A DNA stretch of 7,184 bases from assembly GCA_903823545.1 (NCBI GenBank), contig CAIJTL010000313.1:1-7184 (forward strand). Direction: 5' to 3'. Positions within the stretch are counted from its first letter, which is position 1; the number at the start of each line of letters is the position of its first letter. Of the stretch, positions 1 through 6,589 are shown piece after piece. The translations under genes were made by a program, and so were the position numbers. Below the pieces are notes generated by a model that saw nothing but the letters and a program-made list of their open reading frames with translations, was not told the origin of the DNA and did no database searches. Origin of the DNA: an uncultured Planctomycetaceae bacterium (lineage in GTDB: Bacteria; Planctomycetota; Planctomycetia; Planctomycetales; Planctomycetaceae).

Positions 1-1398
1 CAAGCGGCTTTCGTTGACTTTGGTGTCGGACGCAATGGTTTTCTGCACGTCAGCGATGTCGAATATCAATACTACAAGCATTTACAAGCTGAGGAAGAGC
101 GTCCTCGAAGCGGCTTCAACGAAAGAAGCGTTCGAAACAAGCCGCCGATCCAGAACATCTTCAAGCGCGGCAGTGAAGTCCTTGTGCAAGTCATCAAAGA
201 GGGAATCGGCACCAAGGGGCCAACACTCTCGACTTACATCAGCATTCCTGGCCGCTATCTTGTGTTGATGCCCGGCCTACAACGTGTGGGAGTCAGCCGC
301 AAAATCACCGATGACGACAGTCGCCGACGGCTGCGACGGCTTTTGCAAGGGTTGCAACCGCCCCCGGGCTTGGGATTCATTATCCGCACTGCTGGCGTCG
401 AAAGGGATAAAGAGGACCTTCAGCGCGACATGCACTATTTGTTGCGGCTTTGGAAAGTGATCGTCGGACGGATCAAGAAGTACCCGTCACCTATCGGGAT
501 TTATGAAGACAGCGACCTCATCATTCGAACGATTCGCGATATCTATACGAACGACATTGAGTCTGTTTGGATTGATGAACCGAAAACGTTCGAGCGCGCC
601 CGTGAGTTCATGAACGTTGTTTCGCCTCACTTCACTGACCGTGTCAAACTTTATGAAGGCAAGGATTCGATCTTTCATCATTACAAGATCGAAGACAACA
701 TCGCCCGCATCCACGAACGGCACGTGCCACTCAAAGGAGGCGGGTCCATCGTCATCGATCAGACCGAAGCTCTTGTCGCGATCGACGTCAACAGCGGCAA
801 TTTCCGAAACGAAGATAACGCCGAGGAAAACGCTTATCAGATGAATTTGCGTGCGGCCGAAGAGATCTGTCGGCAAATTCGACTGCGGGACCTTGGTGGA
901 GTCATCGTCAATGATTTCATCGACATGCGAGACGAAAAACATCGACGTGGAGTTGAACGCTTTTTCCGCGACCAGATGAAAAGAGATCGTGCTCGCACAA
1001 AAGTTCTTCGAATCAGCCCTTTTGGGCTAATCGAGATGACTCGCCAGCGCATCCGACCGTCACTTCGCCGAACTGTTTTCGAGAATTGTCCGTGCTGTGC
1101 CGGTGTCGGTCTCGTAAAAACCGCCGAAAGCGTGGCGATCGATGTCATGCGAGTTTTGGTCACTGTGTCACAGCGTGCTGGCGTCAAAAAGATCGGAATC
1201 GAGGTTCACGAGCGAGTCGCGCATTACCTTAACAACAGGCGCCGTCGAGAGATCAATCACCTCGAAGACTCAATCGGACTAAGTATCAACATCAATGCTC
1301 GGACGGACGTCAGCCCAAATCACCTTGATTGCGACACCACCGATGAGGGTGGTCTGCTCACGAAGATTCCCGTAGGAGTTGACTCGAAATCAAAATAG
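1..1398 (+). CDS. rng: Ribonuclease E/G family endoribonuclease, 3' part of gene
   Basis: Endoribonuclease that cuts single-stranded RNA in mRNA turnover and rRNA maturation, in the cytoplasm or at the inner membrane. The frame is open from base 1, so the start lies upstream; 465 residues are visible. Against my memory of E. coli RNase E, about 53 N-terminal residues are missing. The fragment starts inside the S1 RNA-binding domain (AAFVDFG), followed by the 5'-sensor region (KEGIGTKGPTLSTYIS, then RTAGV). Next is the catalytic core: AIDVNSG, with Asp262 and Asn264 of the fragment matching RNase E D303 and N305, and VNDFIDM, with Asp305 matching D346. The zinc-link CxxC is Cys363/Cys366 (codons at 1087 and 1096). 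The protein ends about 100 residues after the zinc link with no long scaffold tail, so it is RNase G-like in size; rne would be an equally fair symbol. An Asn replaces the usual hydrophobic residue just before the second catalytic Asp. rplU follows 126 bases downstream, a common pairing in bacteria. Confidence 0.95.
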   Translation, partial: QAAFVDFGVGRNGFLHVSDVEYQYYKHLQAEEERPRSGFNERSVRNKPPIQNIFKRGSEVLVQVIKEGIGTKGPTLSTYISIPGRYLVLMPGLQRVGVSRKITDDDSRRRLRRLLQGLQPPPGLGFIIRTAGVERDKEDLQRDMHYLLRLWKVIVGRIKKYPSPIGIYEDSDLIIRTIRDIYTNDIESVWIDEPKTFERAREFMNVVSPHFTDRVKLYEGKDSIFHHYKIEDNIARIHERHVPLKGGGSIVIDQTEALVAIDVNSGNFRNEDNAEENAYQMNLRAAEEICRQIRLRDLGGVIVNDFIDMRDEKHRRGVERFFRDQMKRDRARTKVLRISPFGLIEMTRQRIRPSLRRTVFENCPCCAGVGLVKTAESVAIDVMRVLVTVSQRAGVKKIGIEVHERVAHYLNNRRRREINHLEDSIGLSININARTDVSPNHLDCDTTDEGGLLTKIPVGVDSKSK

Positions 1399-1406
1399 GC
1401 TCGGAC

Positions 1407-1492
1407 TATACTCCCTGACCCTGTTGCAAGAGTCGGGGCTCATTTGTTAGGACGGATCAACCTCCGTCGCCGTGGGATGGACAAGCCTGTCC
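1407..1492 (+). promoter_or_regulatory. Intergenic leader of rplU with three stem-loops and a weak -10 box
   Basis: The gap between the RNase gene and rplU holds three hairpins in a row. The first pairs CCCTGAC (1413-1419) with GTCGGGG (1432-1438), with one G-U pair and a 12-base loop. The second pairs GACGGA (1451-1456) with TCCGTC (1463-1468) perfectly, with a 6-base loop. The third pairs GGACA (1479-1483) with TGTCC (1488-1492), with a 4-base loop. None is followed by a T-run, so they do not look like terminators. They may be RNA-processing sites, an L21 autoregulatory leader, or small REP-like palindromes; GGACAAGC recurs at 1500-1507. A TATACT box at 1407-1412 could be a -10 element, but the best upstream TTGACT (1379-1384) is 22 bases away, which is too far. 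A promoter here is therefore weakly supported, and read-through from the RNase gene is as likely. Confidence 0.4.
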
Positions 1493-1524
1493 TTCCAACG
1501 GACAAGCTTTACGAGAAGTGAATC

Positions 1525-1875
1525 ATGTTTGCTTACATTGAATCTGGCAGCCATCAATATCGAGTTTCCAACGGCGACACGTTGCTGATCGACTTCATCG
1601 ACTCAGCCAAGGTTGGCGATCCGGTTACTTTTGATCGCGTTCTTTTGGCCAACGGTGGCGGTTCTAGCCTGATTGGGCAACCCACGATCGCGGGTGCATC
1701 AGTTGCTGCCGAAGTTGTGGAGCCGATCGTTAAGGGGCCGAAGCTCGAAATCCAAAAGATGCGTCGTCGTAAAAACTATCGCCGACACACTGGACATCGT
1801 CAGGGCTACACTCAGGTCAAAATCACCAATGTGAATGTCCCTGGACTTCAGGTGGTCGAGACGGCTTCTGCCTAG
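1525..1875 (+). CDS. rplU: 50S ribosomal protein L21
   Basis: Component of the large ribosomal subunit that binds 23S rRNA. The 116-residue product is slightly longer than the usual 100-105. It begins with the family start MFAYIESGSHQYRVSNGD (compare MYAVFQSGGKQHRVSEG in E. coli). It carries the diagnostic basic RNA-binding segment RRRKNYRRHTGHRQGYTQVK at about residues 80-99. A short loop extension, LANGGGSSLIGQP, sits mid-protein. The ATG at 1525 is the only sensible start because the conserved N-terminus begins there; its ribosome-binding site is modest (GAGAAG at 1513-1518, 6 bases upstream). It lies downstream of the RNase E/G gene, as in many bacteria, but a terminator follows at once and rpmA (L27), which normally comes next, is absent. 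Confidence 0.97.
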   Translation: MFAYIESGSHQYRVSNGDTLLIDFIDSAKVGDPVTFDRVLLANGGGSSLIGQPTIAGASVAAEVVEPIVKGPKLEIQKMRRRKNYRRHTGHRQGYTQVKITNVNVPGLQVVETASA

Positions 1876-1905
1876 TTCGATTTCGTGTGGTATCGGTTTG
1901 ATTTT

Positions 1906-1931
1906 AACCCGGCTTTGTGCCGGGTTTTTTT
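1906..1931 (+). terminator. Intrinsic terminator after rplU
   Basis: A perfect 8-base-pair GC-rich stem, AACCCGGC (1906-1913) with GCCGGGTT (1919-1926), encloses a TTTGT loop and runs into seven Ts (1925-1931). It lies 31 bases past the rplU stop and should end that transcription unit. On the minus strand the hairpin lacks a good T-run, so it acts mainly in the + direction. Confidence 0.9.
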
Positions 1932-2271
1932 ATTGTTGCGCAGCAATGATTTGAAAATGACTAGCCAAGCCTGCAAGCTCGTCTCCCGAATTCAAGATTT
2001 CAAACATTCTTTTCGCGACTGCTTAAGGGCATTTTCTCTTCCGTTTCGTGTCAAAAACAGCGTCTTTGGTGAGATCAGATGCCGCAATCCAGATTCCGAA
2101 AGACTCATCCAAACACTGTGCGATTGTGCGTTTGAGATGAATAGCATCTTCACGATTTTTTAGTTTTCCCGAACTCGCTAAGTCGGCATTGAAACGACTG
2201 GTTACGACCACGTCGTCGCTCGTATTGGCCTTCTGAGAGACGCCAACAGCTTGACATTCTGAGTCGCCAAT
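1930..2271 (-). pseudogene. Possible decayed minus-strand gene, unknown product
   Basis: On the minus strand a frame stays open from 2271 down to a stop at 2025-2023 and then, in the same frame, for 30 more codons to a stop at 1932-1930. Both parts read like ordinary protein. The upper part includes DDVVVTSRFNADL, NREDAIHLKRTIAQ and ESFGIWIAASDLTKDAVFDT. The lower part includes AVAKRMFEILNSGDELAG and ends ASHFQIIAAQQ. The separating TAA could have arisen from CAA (Gln) by one base change. Only GTG at 2211 offers a start, with no clear ribosome-binding site. Above 2271 the frame is closed, but a neighbouring frame (open from 2330 down to 2205) reads protein-like (SSDLELGGEYKLATQNVKLL), as if a one-base frameshift had also occurred near 2235-2250. 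I do not recognise the family. The nrdJ promoter and part of its leader overlap this stretch, so it may be chance coding potential or a remnant. Confidence 0.3.
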
Positions 2272-2278
2272 TTATATT
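2251..2278 (+). promoter_or_regulatory. Sigma70-like promoter for nrdJ
   Basis: A perfect -35 box TTGACA (2251-2256), a 16-base spacer and a -10 box TATATT (2273-2278, five of six consensus matches). Transcription would start near 2285, giving a leader of about 195 bases before the nrdJ start codon. It is the best promoter match in the 604-base gap, and it points at nrdJ downstream of the rplU terminator. Confidence 0.65.
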
Positions 2279-2283
2279 CACCA

Positions 2284-2479
2284 CCCAGTTCTAGATCACT
2301 AGATGTGGGGCCTGACCTGTCCAACTCCCACTACTAATTGTGGTAAGTTTGCTTCAGTTCGCTTTTGTCTTTGCCGAATTAAGTCTCTACTTCGCGGCAA
2401 CTCTTTGGCACGAGGCCAGTAAGAGCCGGTCACGACGCCCCGTGGCTTTCCCATTCTTTTTTGGCTAAAGGAGTGCAAG
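2284..2479 (+). promoter_or_regulatory. Long, potentially structured 5' leader of nrdJ
   Basis: Several stem-loops can form between the predicted start of transcription and the nrdJ start codon. (1) CCCA + TCTAG (2284-2294) pairs with CTAGA + TGGG (2299-2309), with a 2x2 internal loop. (2) CCAC (2328-2331) pairs with GTGG (2340-2343). (3) TTGCCG (2371-2376) pairs with CGGCAA (2395-2400), with an inner AAGT/ACTT stem (2381-2384 and 2389-2392) closing a 4-base loop. (4) TGGC (2406-2409) pairs with GCCA (2415-2418). (5) AGCC + ACG (2424-2434) pairs with CGT + GGCT (2441-2447). An alternative pairing, GTGGGG (2305-2310) with TCCCAC (2326-2331), excludes hairpins 1 and 2. I see no canonical cobalamin-riboswitch core. 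A T-rich run (2455-2462) follows hairpin 5 but lies too far from it to be a standard terminator. A regulatory RNA is inference. Confidence 0.4.
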
Positions 2480-5400
2480 ATGCACAACGCCAACGCTCTC
2501 TTGGATTCTGACTATTTGTCTGCCTCGGCCAACCGTGCTCACAATGGCAATGGCCAATCGCGAGATACGGCGCACAACGGGTCGGGGACTCGCCCCCACT
2601 TCACTCCACAGACGGCTCCGATGAAAGTTGCACCGCATTTCTGCCCGGCTAATGTCGATCCGTTTTCCACCGTTGAGTGGGACTATCGAACGGCTCACAT
2701 TAAGGACGAGAACGGCAAGATTTTATTTGAGCAGACTAACTGCGAAGTCCCGAAGGACTGGAGCCCACTCGCGACGAATGTCGTCGTCAGCAAGTATTTT
2801 TACGGCGAGCCAGGTACTGCCGAGCGGGAAACGAGCATTCGACAGGTAATTCATCGCGTCGCTCGCACGATCACTGATTGGGGCATCAAAGACGGTTACT
2901 TCGCAACACCCGCTGATGGCGAAACTTTCTATCGCGAACTCGCGTGGCTCTGCCTCCATCAACACGGTTGCTTCAATTCTCCGGTGTGGTTCAATGTCGG
3001 CCTGTATCACCAATACGGCGTCAAAGGGTCTCAAGGAAACTATCGGTGGGATGTTGAAACCAAGTCCATCCGCCGACCAGACACACCCTATGAGTACCCA
3101 CAAGGTTCGGCCTGCTTCATTCAGTCCGTTGAAGACAACATGGAAGACATCATGCGCCTCGCTCGCAGCGAGGCGATGTTGTTCAAGTTTGGCTCAGGAA
3201 CCGGTACCGATCTTTCAACAATTCGCAGTTCCAAGGAAAAGCTGTCTGGCGGCGGAGTTCCTTCCGGGCCGCTCTCGTTCATGCGAGTCTATGATCAAAT
3301 TGCGGCGGTGGTGAAGTCGGGCGGAAAGACTCGCCGAGCCGCGAAGATGCAAAGTATCAAGGACTGGCATCCGGACGTAATGGAGTTCATTCAATGCAAG
3401 TCGAGGGAAGAGAAAAAAGCTCGATTGCTGATCGACAGCGGAGAGTACGAATCGAACTTCAACGGTGAAGCGTACAGTTCGATCATGTTCCAAAATGCGA
3501 ACTTGTCAGTGCGACTCAGCGACGAATTCATGCAGGCCGTCATTGACGGTAAGAAGTGGAAGACGAAGTGGGTCACTGATCAATCTAAGTTTGGACCGGA
3601 GTATGACGCTCGTTCCATGCTGAATGAAATGGCCAAAGGAACGTGGTACTGCGGCGATCCTGGCGTGCAATATGACACGACGATCAATCGCTGGCACACC
3701 TGCTCGAACTCTGGCCGAATTAACGCAAGTAATCCATGCTCAGAGTACATGTTCCTCGACGATACTGCGTGCAACCTGGCGAGTATTAATCTCCGAAAGT
3801 TTGTCCGCGACGATGGTAAGTTCAGCATCGACGGGTTCCGTCGAGCGTGCGCGATCTTCATCACGGCTCAAGAAATCCTGGTCGATCACGCCAGCTATCC
3901 GACTCCGGCGATCGCCGAAAACAGCCACCTGTTCCGGCCGCTCGGACTGGGCTATGCGAACCTCGGCAGCTTGTTGATGTCGTGGGGCATTCCTTACGAC
4001 AGCGATAACGGTCGCGGCGTTGCCGGTGCGATCACCGCCCTGCTCAATGGTCAGGCGTTTCTCACCAGCAGCCGCATCGCTAGCAGCATGGGGCCGTTCG
4101 CCGGTTACGCCGAGAACGAGCAACCGATGCTCCGCGTCATGCAGATGCACCGCGAGGCAACCTACCGCATCGACCCGTGCTGTCCTGATTACTTGCGAGA
4201 GGCAGCTCAACAGGTGTGGGATGAGTGCCTCGAGTCGGGGCGCAAGTACGGGTATCGAAACGCTCAAGCGACTGTGCTCGCTCCGACCGGCACGATCGCC
4301 TTCATGATGGACTGCGATACGACCGGTATTGAACCGGACATCGCTCTGATCAAGTACAAGCAACTCGCGGGCGGCGGCATGATGAAGATCATCAACCGTA
4401 CTGTGCCGAATGCGTTGAAGTCGCTCGGCTACGATCAGCCACAGATCGAAGGGATTCTCGACTACATCGAGAAGAACGACACGATCGAAGGCGCGCCGAA
4501 CATGCGGAACGAAGATCTGCCGGTTTTCGACTGTGCATTCAAGGCAGCCAAGGGAACGCGATCGATCAGTTGGAAGGCGCACATCAAGATGATGGCTGCC
4601 GCCCAACCGTTCCTCAGCGGAGCAATCTCGAAAACCGTCAACATGCCGGCTGACTCAACGGTCGAGGACATCGAGAGCGCCTACATCGAAGGTTGGCGAC
4701 TCGGCTTGAAGGCTCTTGCGATTTATCGCGATGGCTCGAAGCAATCGCAGCCGTTGAACACGTCGAAGGAAGGTGACAAGAAAAAAGCGGCCGAGGCCGC
4801 CGAGGCTTCTCCGGGACGTCCGATTCGTCGTCGCTTGCCTTCTACGCGGCACTCGATCACTCACAAGTTCAGCGTCGGAAACCATGACGGCTACATCACG
4901 GTGGGACTATTTGAGGACAACACGCCGGGCGAGCTCTTCATCACGATGGCGAAAGAAGGATCGACGATCGGCGGCCTGATGGACGTCATCGGGACACTAA
5001 CGTCGATGGGGCTGCAATACGGAGTGCCGGTGCAAGTCTTTGTCGACAAGTTCTCGCACAGTCGATTCGAGCCGAGTGGCTGGACGAAGAATCCAGATAT
5101 TCCGCACGCGAAGTCGGTTGTTGACTACATCTTCCGCTGGTTGGGTATGGAGTTCATTCCAGGTTTCCGCGAAGCGAATAGTCCGAGATTCAACGGCAAC
5201 AATGGTCATAGCAACGGCAATGGCCAGCAGGCGACCGCCGTCGCTGGAGCAACTGCCGACACTGTCACTAAAGAGCTGACTTCGTTGATCGAGACGCACG
5301 TCAACGGAGTCGGCTCGACTTCTACTGCCGCGAATTCTGGCCTCAACGTCCTGCCAGAAGCTGGGGACAACCCGGGAGTTCGAAACCTGCAATTCGCTCG

Positions 5401-5506
5401 CTTCCAAAGCGATGCTCCAGCCTGCGATAGTTGCGGAGCAATCACTGTCCGCAACGGCAATTGCTATCTCTGCCATAACTGCGGAGCGAGTTTAGGTTGT
5501 TCATAA
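2480..5506 (+). CDS. nrdJ: Adenosylcobalamin-dependent (class II) ribonucleotide reductase
   Basis: Reduces ribonucleotides to 2'-deoxyribonucleotides in the cytoplasm, with adenosylcobalamin as radical source, so it needs no oxygen and no small subunit. The product has 1008 residues. Residues 1-45 are Asn/Gly-rich and carry no visible ATP-cone. The catalytic domain spans about 55-755. Cys212 (SACFIQSV) and Cys431 (TACNLASINL) are the expected redox pair. NPCSE at 418-422 holds Asn418, the thiyl-radical Cys420 and Glu422. APTGTIA (601-607) is the phosphate-binding loop region. A charged Lys/Ala linker (760-785) leads to a probable TSCPD-type domain (about 788-893). A second Asn/Gly-rich linker (905-920) leads to a Cys-rich tail with Cys982, 985, 995, 998, 1001 and 1007, expected to form a zinc ribbon and/or shuttle electrons to the active site. 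The start is well placed: AAAGGAG (2467-2473) lies 6 bases upstream. It has its own promoter, leader and terminator, so it is probably monocistronic. Confidence 0.96.
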   Translation: MHNANALLDSDYLSASANRAHNGNGQSRDTAHNGSGTRPHFTPQTAPMKVAPHFCPANVDPFSTVEWDYRTAHIKDENGKILFEQTNCEVPKDWSPLATNVVVSKYFYGEPGTAERETSIRQVIHRVARTITDWGIKDGYFATPADGETFYRELAWLCLHQHGCFNSPVWFNVGLYHQYGVKGSQGNYRWDVETKSIRRPDTPYEYPQGSACFIQSVEDNMEDIMRLARSEAMLFKFGSGTGTDLSTIRSSKEKLSGGGVPSGPLSFMRVYDQIAAVVKSGGKTRRAAKMQSIKDWHPDVMEFIQCKSREEKKARLLIDSGEYESNFNGEAYSSIMFQNANLSVRLSDEFMQAVIDGKKWKTKWVTDQSKFGPEYDARSMLNEMAKGTWYCGDPGVQYDTTINRWHTCSNSGRINASNPCSEYMFLDDTACNLASINLRKFVRDDGKFSIDGFRRACAIFITAQEILVDHASYPTPAIAENSHLFRPLGLGYANLGSLLMSWGIPYDSDNGRGVAGAITALLNGQAFLTSSRIASSMGPFAGYAENEQPMLRVMQMHREATYRIDPCCPDYLREAAQQVWDECLESGRKYGYRNAQATVLAPTGTIAFMMDCDTTGIEPDIALIKYKQLAGGGMMKIINRTVPNALKSLGYDQPQIEGILDYIEKNDTIEGAPNMRNEDLPVFDCAFKAAKGTRSISWKAHIKMMAAAQPFLSGAISKTVNMPADSTVEDIESAYIEGWRLGLKALAIYRDGSKQSQPLNTSKEGDKKKAAEAAEASPGRPIRRRLPSTRHSITHKFSVGNHDGYITVGLFEDNTPGELFITMAKEGSTIGGLMDVIGTLTSMGLQYGVPVQVFVDKFSHSRFEPSGWTKNPDIPHAKSVVDYIFRWLGMEFIPGFREANSPRFNGNNGHSNGNGQQATAVAGATADTVTKELTSLIETHVNGVGSTSTAANSGLNVLPEAGDNPGVRNLQFARFQSDAPACDSCGAITVRNGNCYLCHNCGASLGCS

Positions 5507-5553
5507 TTCGTTAAGTATTTGAGCCTGCTGACGGAGCAACTCGTCTTTGCACC

Positions 5554-5598
5554 AAACACCTTGGTCCAATCTTGGATGGACCAGGGTGTTTTCTTTTT
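5554..5598 (+). terminator. Strong intrinsic terminator after nrdJ
   Basis: A 14-base-pair stem (5554-5567 with 5578-5591, one G-U pair) has a 10-base loop and runs into TTTTCTTTTT (5589-5598). It starts 47 bases after the nrdJ stop. It should separate nrdJ from def. Confidence 0.92.
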
Positions 5599-5679
5599 GC
5601 CGAGAGCCAAAGGGAATCACCGCGAGGCGAAGAACTTGTCGCTCGATTGCGGACGAAAATTTTGATTCTGATCGGCTGC

Positions 5680-5707
5680 TCGACCGGCGAAGCACCACGG
5701 CTATAAT
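5680..5707 (+). promoter_or_regulatory. Promoter for def
   Basis: A perfect -10 box TATAAT (5702-5707) lies 16 bases after a moderate -35 box TCGACC (5680-5685, four of six matches). Transcription would start near 5714, about 47 bases before the def ATG. It sits just past the nrdJ terminator and before a gene otherwise without a promoter, which supports it. Confidence 0.6.
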
Positions 5708-5760
5708 CGCCGACCGTTTTCAGTCATCGCTATTGAACACACCGCCCGCCGAGTTCTCTC

Positions 5761-6357
5761 ATGCAAATCGTCCAGTACGGCCACCCTGTCTTGCGTTGGA
5801 AATCCAAACCAGTGCAAGCCATCAATGACGATCTGCGAAACATCGTTCGCGAAATGTTTGAGCTCATGTATGCGGCGAAGGGAATCGGTTTGGCGGCCAA
5901 TCAAGTCGCTTTGCCTTACCGACTGTTTGTGGTCAACGTGACAGCGGACCCTGCGGAAATCGATGAGGAGATTGTGTTCCTCAACCCTCGGATTCGAAAA
6001 CGAAAAGGAAGCGAGAGCGGCGAAGAAGGCTGCCTCAGTCTGCCCGGCTTGTACGCCAACGTTGATCGCTCTGAGGAAGTCATCCTCGAAGCGTACGACC
6101 TAAACGGCGAAGGCTTCGAGATGGAACTGGATGATCTTCCCGCGCGCGTGGTGCAACACGAGATCGACCATCTCGACGGCATTCTGTTCGTTGACCGGCT
6201 TGATCCGGAAGAACGAATGAAGCTCGAACCAAAATTGCTTGGCTTCGAGTCCGATTTCCGGAAACAACAAGCTTTAGGCTCGTTCCCGTCCGACGAGGTC
6301 ATCAAGAAGCAACTCAAAGAGATGGAGCAGGGAATGAAACCCAAGCCGTCTGTTTGA
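5761..6357 (+). CDS. def: Peptide deformylase
   Basis: Metallohydrolase that removes the formyl group from the N-terminal formyl-methionine of new proteins at the ribosome. The 198-residue product has all three family motifs: GIGLAANQ (41-48), EGCLS (89-93, metal ligand Cys91) and QHEIDH (132-137; metal ligands His133 and His137, catalytic Glu134). The N-terminus MQIVQYGHPVLRWKSKPV is typical of the family, which fixes the ATG start even though no strong Shine-Dalgarno is visible before it. The C-terminal 45 or so residues form a charged extension (EEMRMKLEP-like, then KKQLKEMEQG), a little longer than in E. coli (about 168 residues). In many bacteria fmt (methionyl-tRNA formyltransferase) is next door; here it does not follow. 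The gene has its own promoter and a probable terminator. Confidence 0.96.
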   Translation: MQIVQYGHPVLRWKSKPVQAINDDLRNIVREMFELMYAAKGIGLAANQVALPYRLFVVNVTADPAEIDEEIVFLNPRIRKRKGSESGEEGCLSLPGLYANVDRSEEVILEAYDLNGEGFEMELDDLPARVVQHEIDHLDGILFVDRLDPEERMKLEPKLLGFESDFRKQQALGSFPSDEVIKKQLKEMEQGMKPKPSV

Positions 6358-6429
6358 GAATTGCGAAGCGGCTTGCGTTCCGCATAATCGGCATCTTCCG
6401 ACTGGCACGATTTGTGGCGAGCAACTTTG

Positions 6430-6455
6430 AAAGTCCCGATGTTTCATGGGATTTT
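6430..6455 (+). terminator. Probable intrinsic terminator after def
   Basis: AAAGTCCC (6430-6437) pairs with GGGATTTT (6448-6455, one G-U pair). The stem continues past a single bulged G into ATG/CAT and closes on a TTT loop. The T-run is short and belongs to the stem. It lies 72 bases past the def stop, in the 232-base gap before the pseudopilin gene. It could instead be a leader hairpin of that next gene. Confidence 0.5.
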
Positions 6456-6589
6456 CATGTGCTTCTTGATTGAATACGCTCGTTCGTGACGTTTCCGAGG
6501 CGAGATTGATTTTCGTTGCGGACCAACCACAAAGACCTCTGCCGTTTGTCGCTCATGCGACCTCCCGCCGATCGAAGGATCAAGCTGTG

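Noticed and set aside
487..942. 151-codon open frame on the minus strand inside the RNase gene
   Set aside because: It is antisense to the conserved RNase core, including the catalytic motif, and has no features of its own.
1885..2163. 92-codon + strand frame after rplU
   Set aside because: It runs through the rplU terminator hairpin, has no ribosome-binding site and matches no family.
2280..2479. Canonical cobalamin riboswitch upstream of nrdJ
   Set aside because: GGCCAGTAAGAGCCGGTC (2414-2431) is loosely like a B12 box, but the spacing is wrong and the other conserved core elements are absent.
2299..2493. Minus-strand frame of 64 codons in the nrdJ leader
   Set aside because: It overlaps the nrdJ start and ribosome-binding site. 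The symmetrical hairpins of the leader explain its open frame as well as coding would.
3740..4606. 288-codon open frame on the minus strand inside nrdJ
   Set aside because: It is fully antisense to the conserved catalytic region of nrdJ and shows no recognisable motif. It is a codon-bias shadow.
6361..6388. Promoter-like TTGCGA-N16-CATAAT after def
   Set aside because: It lies upstream of the probable def terminator (6430-6455), so it would not obviously serve gspG. The -35 match is only four of six.
6470..6589. 40-residue N-terminal extension of the pseudopilin from TTG 6470
   Set aside because: The prepilin leader would become 58 residues long. ATG 6590 has a ribosome-binding site and gives a normal 18-residue leader.
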